From positions 32,380 through 96,379 of the forward strand of contig NZ_JAGTJJ010000042.1 of the NCBI RefSeq assembly GCF_028435365.1: a DNA stretch of 64,000 nucleotides, written 5' to 3'. Positions 1 to 7,564 of the stretch are shown one piece after another. Made by a program: the position numbers and the translations under genes. Source of the stretch: Polyangium jinanense (GTDB lineage Bacteria; Myxococcota; Polyangia; Polyangiales; Polyangiaceae). A model generated the notes under the pieces. That model saw only the letters and a list, made by a program, of their open reading frames with translations, had not been told where the DNA came from and searched no databases. Numbering within the stretch: position 1 is the first letter of the stretch; each line of letters opens with the position of its first letter.

Positions 1-1
1 C

Positions 2-18
2 CCGGGGTGAAACCCCGG
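2..18 (-). terminator. Short perfect hairpin after the first gene
   Basis: Arms CCGGGGT and ACCCCGG with a GAA loop begin about ten bases past the stop codon of the leftward gene that ends at 29. The stem could end that transcript, but any T-run lies beyond the window edge, so termination is inferred from position and shape only. Confidence 0.4.
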
Positions 19-28
19 CGCTACGCCC

Positions 29-1102
29 TCAGAACAGCAGCCCGCACAGCTGATCGCCTGGGCAGCACACGTCGAGCCCGCCGCCGATCTGGTCCGTGTG
101 TGCGCAGACGCGCGACCCCTTGCTCGGGTAGTAGTAGGCCCAGAAGAAGCACATCTCGTCGTTTGCCGACTCTCCGAAGCCGACCTGCTCGTTGCTCTGG
201 TTGTCCCAGGAGCACGTGAATCGAAAGCCACCGCCCTCGGGAATCTGGAACGGCGGGTCGTGAACCACTGTCGGCGGCTCGCTCCAGATCCAGCCATCCA
301 CCTCGTAGACCTTCGTATCTGGCCCGTTTGCTGACGGCGCCGACGCCACGGTCACGTTCTTGCCCCATTGATGCGTGTGCCCCGTGATCCCGAAGAACTT
401 CGAGCCGACGAGGTCCGAGGGCAGCTTCATGAACGTCGGCCCGAGTGTTGCTGTCGAATGCGGCGCGATGTTGATGTCGGGGTTTCCGATGAAGAGGAAA
501 TCGGCCTCGTCCTTGAAGTCTGCTTCCTTCATCGTGTAGAACGTCGACGTCGCCCCCACCTCGATCTCCGCCAGCGATGCGTTGAGGTAATGCATCTCGA
601 GCCGCACCATCTGGTTCGGCTGCATCGTGAAGGCCACGCCGTCCGGCAGCGTCAGCGTATCCTCGTGCTTCTGCGTGATCATCACCGGCGCGCCCTTCGA
701 CGGGTCGAGCGTGTCGGCGAAGGGCTGGCAATCGAACGGCTCGAGCTGCTCCACCGTGTCGTTCGTCCGGTACACGATGAGGTGGTGCGAGCCTGTGGGC
801 AGGACGTTTTGGATCCGGTGAACCCGCACGAGCTCGTCGTTCCCGAGCCGCTTCACCACGCATTGCGTCCGCTCCGTCCCGGCGGGCACCTTCACGGGGT
901 CGAACGTCACGGTATAGGACTTCTCGCTCACGCTGCCGCCGCCGCTCCCGCCGCTGCCTCCGCTCCCACCGCTGCCCCCGCTCCCACCGCTTCCGCCCGA
1001 TCCACCGGGCCCAGCGGGCCCTGCCCCCAGGTCGACGTTCCCGGAGCTCGAGCAACCGACCATTGCCAAAGAAATGGCGACCACGGGAAGAAGCATTCTC
1101 AT
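29..1102 (-). CDS. Lipoprotein with PHM-type copper monooxygenase fold
   Basis: Predicted 357-residue outer-envelope lipoprotein. The signal peptide ends in the lipobox-like AMVGC (Cys17) and is followed by a Gly/Gly/Ser linker (about residues 33-56). The rest resembles the two-domain ascorbate-dependent type II copper monooxygenases (peptidylglycine and dopamine hydroxylases). All six expected copper ligands are visible: His106-His107 in SHHLIVY, His171 in LEMHYLN, His242 and His244 in GHTHQWG, and Met317 in NDEMCFF. I chose the ATG at 1102 because it puts the signal peptide at the N-terminus; an upstream in-frame start at 1207 would add 35 Arg-rich residues ahead of it. Substrate unknown. 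It lies downstream of the MYXO-CTERM gene on the same strand, separated by a terminator, so it is probably its own transcription unit. Confidence 0.8.
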   Translation of the reverse strand: MRMLLPVVAISLAMVGCSSSGNVDLGAGPAGPGGSGGSGGSGGSGGSGGSGGSGGGSVSEKSYTVTFDPVKVPAGTERTQCVVKRLGNDELVRVHRIQNVLPTGSHHLIVYRTNDTVEQLEPFDCQPFADTLDPSKGAPVMITQKHEDTLTLPDGVAFTMQPNQMVRLEMHYLNASLAEIEVGATSTFYTMKEADFKDEADFLFIGNPDINIAPHSTATLGPTFMKLPSDLVGSKFFGITGHTHQWGKNVTVASAPSANGPDTKVYEVDGWIWSEPPTVVHDPPFQIPEGGGFRFTCSWDNQSNEQVGFGESANDEMCFFWAYYYPSKGSRVCAHTDQIGGGLDVCCPGDQLCGLLF

Positions 1103-1222
1103 GGGAATCTCGCTTTCATCACGGCAAGAAGCGCGCGTGAAGGCGAACATAGCCCGCCACCGATGGCGGCGTCCATGCTTTTCGCGGGGACGCACCGACT
1201 TCCGCAATGGTCACAATTTTAG

Positions 1223-1254
1223 AAAAAAAGCCCCTCTCCCGCGAGGGAGAGGGG
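1223..1254 (-). terminator. Intrinsic terminator built from a REP-like palindrome
   Basis: A perfect ten-base stem (CCCCTCTCCC at 1231-1240, GGGAGAGGGG at 1245-1254) with a GCGA loop. Read on the minus strand it is followed by C and seven T residues (the A-run at 1223-1229), the classic rho-independent arrangement, 28 bases past the stop of the MYXO-CTERM gene. The same stem and its TTGGGGTGAGGG flank recur near 20.3 kb, so this is a dispersed repeat that also forms a terminator. Confidence 0.8.
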
Positions 1255-1282
1255 TTGGGGTGAGGGAGTCTCTCCGTGAGGA

Positions 1283-3223
1283 TCAGGCTCGCGCCGCCCG
1301 GCGACGACGCCGGAAGGGCACGAGCAGGGCCGCGAAGAGCGCGCCGAAGAGGCCGAGCGACGTCTTCGTGTCGCTCTCGCCCGCCACGCTGCAGTCGCAG
1401 CCGCCCTCGACGTTCTCGCCGCCGCTGGCCGCGCCGCCCGCGCCGCCCGCGCCGCCCGCGCCGCCTTCGCCGTTCGACTCCACCCTGCAGTTTGCGTCGC
1501 AGCCGTCGCCGTCCGTCGTGTTGCCGTCGTCGCACTGCTCGCCGTCGGTCTCGACGCCATTGCCGCAGCCTGTCGCCGTGCAGTTTGCGTCGCAGCCGTC
1601 GCCGTCGACCTCGTTGCCGTCGTCGCAGTCCTCGCCGTCGGTCACGATGCCGTTGCCGCACGCCGTCGACTTGCACGTCGTGTCGCAGCCGTCGCCGTCG
1701 ACCTCGTTGCCGTCGTCGCACTCCTCGCCGAGCGTCTGGATGCCGTTGCCGCACGCCGTGACCGAGCAGTCCGAATCGCAGCCGTCGCCGTCGCTCTTGT
1801 TGCCGTCGTCGCAGGCCTCACCCTCGTTGACGATCGCATTGCCGCAGTCGGGCAGCTTGCAGTTCGAATCGCAGCCATCGCCATCGATCGTGTTGCCGTC
1901 GTCGCACTCCTCCGGCGCCGTCTCGATGCCGTTGCCGCAGACGCTCGGCGTGCAGTTCGAATCGCAGCCGTCGCCATCTGCCGTATTGCCGTCCTCGCAG
2001 ACCTCGCCGTCCGTGAGCACGCCGTTGCCGCAGGCCGTCGCCGTGCAGTTCACGTCGCAGCCGTCGCCGTTCGTGTCGTTGCCGTCGTCGCACGTCTCGC
2101 CGACGCCGACGAACCCATTGCCGCAGCTCGGGTTGAGGCAGTTGCCGTCGCAGCCGTCGCCGCCCACGGTGTTGCCGTCGTCGCAGAGCTCGCCGCCCGT
2201 CACGATGCCATTGCCGCAGCTCGTCGGCGTGCAGTTCGCGTCGCAGCCGTCGCCGTTTGCCGTGTTGCCGTCGTCGCACGTCTCGCCGCCGGCGACCACG
2301 TCGTTGCCGCAGGCGGTCGGGGTACAGTTCACGTCACACCCGTCGCCGCTGTCCGCGTTGCCGTCGTCGCACGTCTCGCCGTCCGTCAGGACGCCGTTGC
2401 CGCAGGCGGTCGGGGTACAGTTCAGGTCACACCCGTCGCCGCTGTCCGTGTTGCCGTCGTCGCACGCCTCGCCGTCCGTCAGGACGCCGTTGCCGCAGGC
2501 TGTGATCGTGCAGTTCGAATCGCAGCCGTCGCCGCTGTCCGTGTTGCCGTCGTCGCACGTCTCGCCGGCGTGGGCCTCGGCCAGGCCGTCGCCGCAGAAG
2601 CCGACGTCGAGCGTCATGAGGATGTGCATGTCCCCAAAGCCGGCCACCGCGAGATCCGTGATCTCGTCGAGGCCGTACATGGCGCAGGCCTCCGCGCGGA
2701 TGTAGCTCGGCGCCGACTGCCCGGCGGCATTCGAGCCGATGTAGAAGGAGGTGCCGGTCGGCTGGCCATCCAGCGCGTTGATCTCGACGACGATCTGGTC
2801 CTGCGTATCGAAGGAGAGGTTCGGATTCAGGGGGACGGTGATCAGCGACGTCTGCTGATTCGGGACCGTCACGGGGACGGCCGAGCCGAACGGGACGAGG
2901 TTCGCCAGCAGCATCGTCGAGCTGAGCGTGTAGAACTTGACCAAGATCTCCTGCTTCGGGCCGCCGGTCACACCTTGGACACCGAACTGCACGCTGCGAA
3001 TCGCACTCGCTGGAATGCCGAGGCCATACAGATCGAACGCTCGATAAAAGGAGTTTTCGGTCGTGCCGGTGGGGTCACCGCAGGCCACCGAGTTATTCGG
3101 CGCGACCGTGTTGGGATCGGTGTTTTGCGTGATGGGCTCGGCGCCGGCGACACTCGAGAGGCCGAGCAGCGCGCCGACACACATCACCCCGAAGAAACCT
3201 CGCTTGATCATCATACCCTCCAC
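1283..3223 (-). CDS. MYXO-CTERM-like cell-surface protein with 12 Cys-rich repeats
   Basis: A 646-residue secreted protein. It has a signal peptide (MIKRGFFGVMCVGALLGLSS), a jelly-roll-like N-terminal region of about 180 residues, then twelve tandem 31-residue repeats (residues 210-581) of the pattern CGNG-x5-GE-x-CDDGN-x3-GDGCD-x2-C. This is the myxobacterial disulfide repeat (DUF4215/TIGR02232 family). The C-terminus has the tripartite sorting layout expected of MYXO-CTERM proteins: a Cys-containing CDCSVAGE, a hydrophobic helix, and an Arg cluster (FRRRRRAAR). Such proteins are processed and anchored at the outer surface. The function is probably adhesion or scaffolding; the ligand is unknown. 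The start could be Met1, Met4 or Met5. Convergent or upstream partners are not apparent. Confidence 0.85.
   Translation of the reverse strand: MEGMMIKRGFFGVMCVGALLGLSSVAGAEPITQNTDPNTVAPNNSVACGDPTGTTENSFYRAFDLYGLGIPASAIRSVQFGVQGVTGGPKQEILVKFYTLSSTMLLANLVPFGSAVPVTVPNQQTSLITVPLNPNLSFDTQDQIVVEINALDGQPTGTSFYIGSNAAGQSAPSYIRAEACAMYGLDEITDLAVAGFGDMHILMTLDVGFCGDGLAEAHAGETCDDGNTDSGDGCDSNCTITACGNGVLTDGEACDDGNTDSGDGCDLNCTPTACGNGVLTDGETCDDGNADSGDGCDVNCTPTACGNDVVAGGETCDDGNTANGDGCDANCTPTSCGNGIVTGGELCDDGNTVGGDGCDGNCLNPSCGNGFVGVGETCDDGNDTNGDGCDVNCTATACGNGVLTDGEVCEDGNTADGDGCDSNCTPSVCGNGIETAPEECDDGNTIDGDGCDSNCKLPDCGNAIVNEGEACDDGNKSDGDGCDSDCSVTACGNGIQTLGEECDDGNEVDGDGCDTTCKSTACGNGIVTDGEDCDDGNEVDGDGCDANCTATGCGNGVETDGEQCDDGNTTDGDGCDANCRVESNGEGGAGGAGGAGGAASGGENVEGGCDCSVAGESDTKTSLGLFGALFAALLVPFRRRRRAARA
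1480..2596 (-). repeat. Twelve 93-bp tandem coding repeats
   Basis: In-frame 93-bp units encode the 31-residue disulfide repeats of the MYXO-CTERM protein. Two neighbouring units near 2310-2500 are almost identical at the DNA level, sharing the segment from the GGCGGTCGGGGTACAGTTCA stretch onward, which points to recent duplication or gene conversion inside the array. No spacer pattern is present, so this is not a CRISPR array. Confidence 0.85.
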
Positions 3224-3262
3224 GCCTCCTCGACGGCCGACGTCGCAAGCGTCCCCCGCACC

Positions 3263-3278
3263 CGCCGCTCATGCGGCG
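3263..3278 (-). promoter_or_regulatory. Small hairpin in the leader of the MYXO-CTERM gene
   Basis: CGCCGC-TCAT-GCGGCG is a perfect six-base stem about 40 bases upstream of the start at 3223, in a 190-base gap after the phosphotransferase gene. It could be a leader hairpin; no function can be assigned. Confidence 0.25.
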
Positions 3279-3413
3279 AGAGACGAGACTTCCGGGACTC
3301 GGGCCAGAGGATGGTCAAATATTGCCGGGCAAACGATCATGGATCCGATCCCGCGGCAAGACCCGAGTGCGTGCAGGGCAAACTTTTCCCGCAGGACGAA
3401 CCGCGCCGGTGAC

Positions 3414-4451
3414 TCAGCCCAGCGCGATCTGCGCCGCGTGCTCGAGCCCCGTGCGCTGTGCCTGTACGCTGTCGAAGAGCGCCAGTTGCCCTTTGCCACG
3501 CACCAGGTTGTGCTCGCCCCGGGCCGGGAATCGCCGCGCGTCGAAGCCGAAGTACACCTCGCGCAGCGCGTCCGCGAGAAACCGCGCCGAGAGCTCCAGG
3601 CATATCGTCGCGAGCCCGGAAACGATCGCCCCCGCCTCCTCGGCCGACACGAGCCCCGAGCCCCGCGCGATCTCGCCGTACCCCGCGAGCGCCGCGCCGA
3701 ACGTATCCGCGTCGATCGCCACGAGATCCACGTTCTCGCCCGCCGGATTACACCAGGACCGGAGCGCATCGCCCATCTCGAAAGGCCAGATCATCTGGCC
3801 GAGTGTGTCCAGATCCACGAGACACACGGCCTGTTCGCCCTGGAACATGAGATTCGATATTTTGAGATCTCCATGCACGTGCCGAAGCGGGAGCTTCGAG
3901 AGATCCGGAAGCCGGGCGGCCTCGGCGAGCAGGCGCCGCGCGAGCGGCTCGACCTCGCCGAACAGCCGATGCCCTGCGTGCGCGTCGAGCGCGGCTTCCA
4001 GCGTGGCGAGGTGCTTCTTCGTATCGTGCACCCCCGCCCGCACGTGCCGGTAGTCGTGCACGAGATCCGCGACGGCCGCGTGAAACCGCGCCACCATGCG
4101 GCCCGCCTCGCGCGCGAAGCTCGGGCCCGACACGCGGTCGTGGCTCTGCCCTTCCACGAACGAAAGGGCCCGCCACGGCCGCCCTTCCTCGTCATCGACC
4201 CAGAGCGCGCCGTCGCCCGTGCGCAGAGGCCGCGGCGTCACCAGGCCTTTTCGCGCGAGGTGCGCGGTCACGGCGTCGATGTCCTCGTTCACCACACCCG
4301 CGAACACCGGGTGCAGCCGCTGCACGATCACCTTCCCCGCGCGCCCCTCGACGAGGAACGTGCGGTTGATGAGGCCCCCGCCATGGGGCGCGTGGGGCCG
4401 CCCCTCGAGGTCACGATAACGGGCGAGAATCCAGGGCGGAATCGACTCCAT
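3414..4451 (-). CDS. APH/NahK-type phosphotransferase
   Basis: A 345-residue cytoplasmic kinase of the aminoglycoside-phosphotransferase fold. The catalytic loop HGDLKISN is at 193-200 and the metal-binding VDLDT at 212-216; the N-terminal GGLINRTF (about 25-32) takes the place of the nucleotide-positioning loop. The arrangement HVHGDLKISNLMF followed by VDLDTLGQMIWPFEMGDALR is typical of the N-acetylhexosamine 1-kinase branch (often labelled mucin desulfatase), so phosphorylation of an amino-sugar is the best guess; a resistance role is not supported. The next gene upstream on the same strand ends 44 bases away, so co-transcription is possible. Confidence 0.75.
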   Translation of the reverse strand: MESIPPWILARYRDLEGRPHAPHGGGLINRTFLVEGRAGKVIVQRLHPVFAGVVNEDIDAVTAHLARKGLVTPRPLRTGDGALWVDDEEGRPWRALSFVEGQSHDRVSGPSFAREAGRMVARFHAAVADLVHDYRHVRAGVHDTKKHLATLEAALDAHAGHRLFGEVEPLARRLLAEAARLPDLSKLPLRHVHGDLKISNLMFQGEQAVCLVDLDTLGQMIWPFEMGDALRSWCNPAGENVDLVAIDADTFGAALAGYGEIARGSGLVSAEEAGAIVSGLATICLELSARFLADALREVYFGFDARRFPARGEHNLVRGKGQLALFDSVQAQRTGLEHAAQIALG

Positions 4452-4495
4452 CGGCGCGAGGATGCACCGACGGGCGCGTTTTCACAAGAACCGCG

Positions 4496-5650
4496 CTAGC
4501 CCCCGAGCGCCAGGTCGAGATCCTCGATCAGATCCGCGGCCGCCTCGATCCCGACCGAGAGCCGGAGCAGATCCTTCGGCACCGGCGAGCCTTCCCCTTC
4601 CACGCTCGCGCGATGCTCGATGAGGCTCTCCACCCCGCCGAGCGACGTCGCGCGTTTCCAGAGCGACACGCGCGACGCGACCCGCACCGCCGCCTCCTCG
4701 CCGCCGCGGATCCGCACCGACAGCATCCCGCCGAACCCCCCGTCCATCTGCCGCGCCGCCACCGCGTGCGCCGGGAACGACGACAACCCCGGGTACAACA
4801 CGGAGAGCACCCGCGGATGTCGCTCGAGGTGCTCGGCAACCGCGAGCGCACTCTTCGACGCCGCCCGCACCCGCAGGAACAACGTCCGCATTCCACGCAC
4901 GAGTAGCCAGGCCTCGAACGGCCCCGCGATGCTGCCGACTTGCGACCGCGTGACCCGCACGCGCTCCCAGAAATCGCTCGGATGCGCCGCCGTCAAGGTC
5001 CCGGCGAGCACGTCGGAGTGACCATTCAGATATTTCGTCGCCGAATGCATCACGAAATCCGCCCCCCATTCGAGCGGCCTCGTCAGCACCGGCGTCGCCG
5101 ACGTCGAGTCCACGCAGACGAGCGCCCCCGCCGCGTGCGCGAGCCGCGACACCTCGGCGATGTCCGTCACGCCCCAGAGCGGATTTGCGGGCGTCTCCAC
5201 CCACACGAGCTTCGTCTTGCCCGGCTCGATCGCGGCCGCGACCTTCTCCGGGTTCGACATGTCCACGACCGACACCCGGAGGCCGAACCGCTCCCCCGGG
5301 CCACAAATCCAGCTTCGGAGCGACCAGTACATCACCTCCGGCACGACGACGTGATCGCCGGACGAAAGGCTCAGGAACACGGCCGTCGCCGCGGCCATTC
5401 CCGAGGCGAACAGCATGCTCTGCGCCCCGCCTTCGAGCGACGTCACCAGCGCCTCGGCCTGATCGAACGTGGGATTGTCGGACCGACCGTAGACTCTGCC
5501 CGACCGGTATTGATTGTCCGGGTCTCGCAGGAAGGTCGTCGACGGGTGAATGGGCGCGACGATCGCGCGCGTCTCCGCGTCCACCCAGCCGAGCGCCTGC
5601 GCCGCAATGCTCTCCCGGGCGAACGTTCGTCCTGTGGAATCGTGCCGCAT
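4496..5650 (-). CDS. Cystathionine gamma-synthase-like PLP enzyme
   Basis: A 384-residue member of the Cys/Met metabolism PLP enzymes (fold type I), covering gamma-synthases, gamma-lyases and beta-lyases. The Schiff-base lysine is Lys206 in HSATKYLNGHSD; the cofactor-phosphate region GMAAATA (84-90) and the PANPLWG substrate/PLP loop (154-160) are present. Substrate specificity within the family cannot be read from the motifs. The ATG at 5650 is preceded by GAGGAG five bases upstream, which decides it over an in-frame start at 5671. It probably forms a pair with the downstream kinase gene, and is the first gene after a 146-base gap. Confidence 0.85.
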   Translation of the reverse strand: MRHDSTGRTFARESIAAQALGWVDAETRAIVAPIHPSTTFLRDPDNQYRSGRVYGRSDNPTFDQAEALVTSLEGGAQSMLFASGMAAATAVFLSLSSGDHVVVPEVMYWSLRSWICGPGERFGLRVSVVDMSNPEKVAAAIEPGKTKLVWVETPANPLWGVTDIAEVSRLAHAAGALVCVDSTSATPVLTRPLEWGADFVMHSATKYLNGHSDVLAGTLTAAHPSDFWERVRVTRSQVGSIAGPFEAWLLVRGMRTLFLRVRAASKSALAVAEHLERHPRVLSVLYPGLSSFPAHAVAARQMDGGFGGMLSVRIRGGEEAAVRVASRVSLWKRATSLGGVESLIEHRASVEGEGSPVPKDLLRLSVGIEAAADLIEDLDLALGG

Positions 5651-5796
5651 GGGCCTCCTCGACGCCCCCACTCTACCCTGAATCTCCGAGGACGCCCGGC
5701 CTCTTTTTCATTTGCCAGCGGGAAAACTCTGCGTCTCTTCGCGCAAATGGCTGCGAACGGGCATTCCTGGAAACCCGCGTCGAACGGGCGAGTCGC

Positions 5797-6414
5797 TCAG
5801 CTCCAGGCGAGCTCGATTCGCAACGACACCGTCTCGAGCCCCTCGCGCTCCCCGTCCCGCCGCGGCGGCTCCACGCGCGTCGTCGGGTTTCGTGCGCCGG
5901 CGATCGAAAGGACGACGGCCGTGTATCCCTCGATCATGGGCAGGTACCAGGGCCAAAGAAAGCGCGGCATGCCTTTCTGGACGAGCAAGGTCCGCTTCGC
6001 GCCCTTCTCCAGGATCTCGAGCTCCCCGAAATCGAAATACCGGAGCGACGCGCGCTGCAATCGCTCCGCGGCCGTCGCCGGCGACACGGCCTTGAAGAAC
6101 AGCTTGTAGAGCCCGCGGATGTCGCGCTGGGCGACGATCCGAGCCCGCCCGCGCACCGACTCCTCGTACGACATCCCCTCCGCGAGCGCCGTCGCCTCCG
6201 TGATGGGCCGGAGCGGGAGCACGTCGTACATGGCCACGGGCAAAAATACCTGCGAGGCGAATGCGCGGACGGCCTCGTCCGGCACGTGCGCGAGCACGGC
6301 CGGGAGCCCGCCCGGGATCTGTTCGTCGATGTACGAGCGAACCCCGAGATACGTCGAGCCGCGGACATGAAAGGGGCTCTTGCCAGGCGGCACGGGCGGA
6401 GGCGACACGGTCAT
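5797..6414 (-). CDS. DUF2378-like myxobacterial protein
   Basis: About 205 residues, no signal peptide or membrane segment. The order of features (a short N-terminal VRGSTYLGVRSYIDEQ, an LPAVLAHVPDEAVRAF helix, a central IRGLYKLFFKAVSPATAAERL helix and a C-terminal beta region beginning RYFDFGELEIL) resembles the lineage-expanded Myxococcus family DUF2378/TIGR02265, whose function is unknown. Some members sit near sensory or regulatory genes, and here the upstream neighbour is a PAS-STAS regulator. Neither the ATG at 6414 nor a GTG at 6447 has a good ribosome site, so the start is uncertain. Confidence 0.55.
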   Translation of the reverse strand: MTVSPPPVPPGKSPFHVRGSTYLGVRSYIDEQIPGGLPAVLAHVPDEAVRAFASQVFLPVAMYDVLPLRPITEATALAEGMSYEESVRGRARIVAQRDIRGLYKLFFKAVSPATAAERLQRASLRYFDFGELEILEKGAKRTLLVQKGMPRFLWPWYLPMIEGYTAVVLSIAGARNPTTRVEPPRRDGEREGLETVSLRIELAWS

Positions 6415-6556
6415 GCGCGCAAGCGTATCGTGCGCTCGACGAAACACCAGCGACCTCGCGCGGGCCGCTCCTTCGGAGAGCCTTTCGACGCCTGCATCCC
6501 CTCCCCTTCGACGACACGGCGGACATCGAGGCGGCGTGGAAGGGCGAGGACGTCGA

Positions 6557-7354
6557 CTAAAACGCCGGCTCCTTCTTCTGCGCGGCCATTTGCCGAATGC
6601 AATACGCCAGCCCTTGCCGCAGGGTCCCGAGCGTCTTCAACGACGAGAGATCCATTCCGATCGACACGATCGTCTGCGCCACGTTCGGCCGGATGCCCGT
6701 GACGACGCCGCACGCGCCGAGGAGCCCGATGGCGCGCACCATCCCGATGAGGTAGTTCGCGGTCGCCGTATCCACCACATCGACGCCGGTCAAATCGAGC
6801 AATACGAAGCGGGCGCCCGTGCGCGAAACCGCGGAGAGCAGATCGTTCATCACGCGCGCGGCGCGGCTCGAATCGATGATCCCCACGAGCGGCAGCGCGA
6901 TCACGCCGTCCCAGACCTCGAGCACCGGCGTCTCCAGGTTCCGGATCACGTCCTGCTGCCGCTCGATCACCTCGAGCTTTTGCGTGAGCTCGCGCTGCGC
7001 CTTTTGCGCCTCGGAGACGTCGATCGACATCCCGATCACGCCGGTGACCTGGCCGTTCGCGTCCTTGACCGGCGTGTACCAGCTCTCCCAGAAATGGCCC
7101 GGCGCGGGCTCCGTGATCTTGCGGTGCGCCTCGCCCTGGAGCGCGCGCTCGAGCCATACGTTGACCTCGGGCGGATAAAGATCGTGAACGTTTTTCCCGG
7201 TCAGATCTCCCTCGGGCCGCGCGGCTTTCCCGTCGTGAAACCGCATGTATCCCTCGGAATCGACGGCCCAGACGACGACGTCCAGGTTATCGAGCAGCGT
7301 CCGCAAAATGGCCGCCTCAGCAGCAGGTCCGCGGTCGACTCCACCACCGTCCAT
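6557..7354 (-). CDS. PAS-STAS regulator, RsbR-like
   Basis: A 265-residue cytoplasmic protein. Residues about 15-125 form a PAS/PAC sensory domain ending in the IGMSIDVSEAQKAQREL linker helix; residues 145-255 form an RsbR-type STAS domain. In RsbR proteins two threonines of the STAS domain are phosphorylated by the RsbT kinase within a stressosome. Here the second site is kept (DLTGVDVVDT), while the position of the first has Ser (LVGIIDSSRA). No RsbT or RsbS gene is nearby, so it may work alone or with distant partners. A GGGAGGG ribosome site precedes the ATG. Confidence 0.8.
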   Translation of the reverse strand: MDGGGVDRGPAAEAAILRTLLDNLDVVVWAVDSEGYMRFHDGKAARPEGDLTGKNVHDLYPPEVNVWLERALQGEAHRKITEPAPGHFWESWYTPVKDANGQVTGVIGMSIDVSEAQKAQRELTQKLEVIERQQDVIRNLETPVLEVWDGVIALPLVGIIDSSRAARVMNDLLSAVSRTGARFVLLDLTGVDVVDTATANYLIGMVRAIGLLGACGVVTGIRPNVAQTIVSIGMDLSSLKTLGTLRQGLAYCIRQMAAQKKEPAF

Positions 7355-7365
7355 GCCACCCTCCC

Positions 7366-7382
7366 ACGGCCGAAAAGGCCGT
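7366..7382 (-). promoter_or_regulatory. Leader hairpin ahead of the PAS-STAS gene
   Basis: ACGGCC and GGCCGT arms around a GAAAA loop lie immediately upstream of the GGGAGGG ribosome site of the gene starting at 7354. It could affect translation; this is inferred from position only. Confidence 0.3.
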
Positions 7383-7564
7383 TGAGTCGTTCAAATTGAA
7401 ATGGTCTCAGGGGGTACCATGGACATATAGCCAGCGCCATGTCCCTGACGCGCCGAATCTGGCAAAGCAGTAAATGGACGGGGATGAGTAGCCGCGAATG
7501 GACGGAAGCCGTACGAACGGGCCTCCATACCGTCGGGAGAACCCCTAAGGTTGCTACGGAGGCA

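Noticed and set aside
1480..2596. Possible CRISPR array
   Set aside because: Units are contiguous, in frame and code for Cys repeats; there are no unique spacers.
1074..2705. Plus-strand frame with PSPS...LPSS repeats
   Set aside because: The apparent repeats are the reverse of the disulfide-repeat array; no ribosome site or signal supports it.
3414..4451. Aminoglycoside-resistance gene
   Set aside because: Only the kinase fold is shared; the local motifs fit the amino-sugar kinase branch and there is no resistance context.
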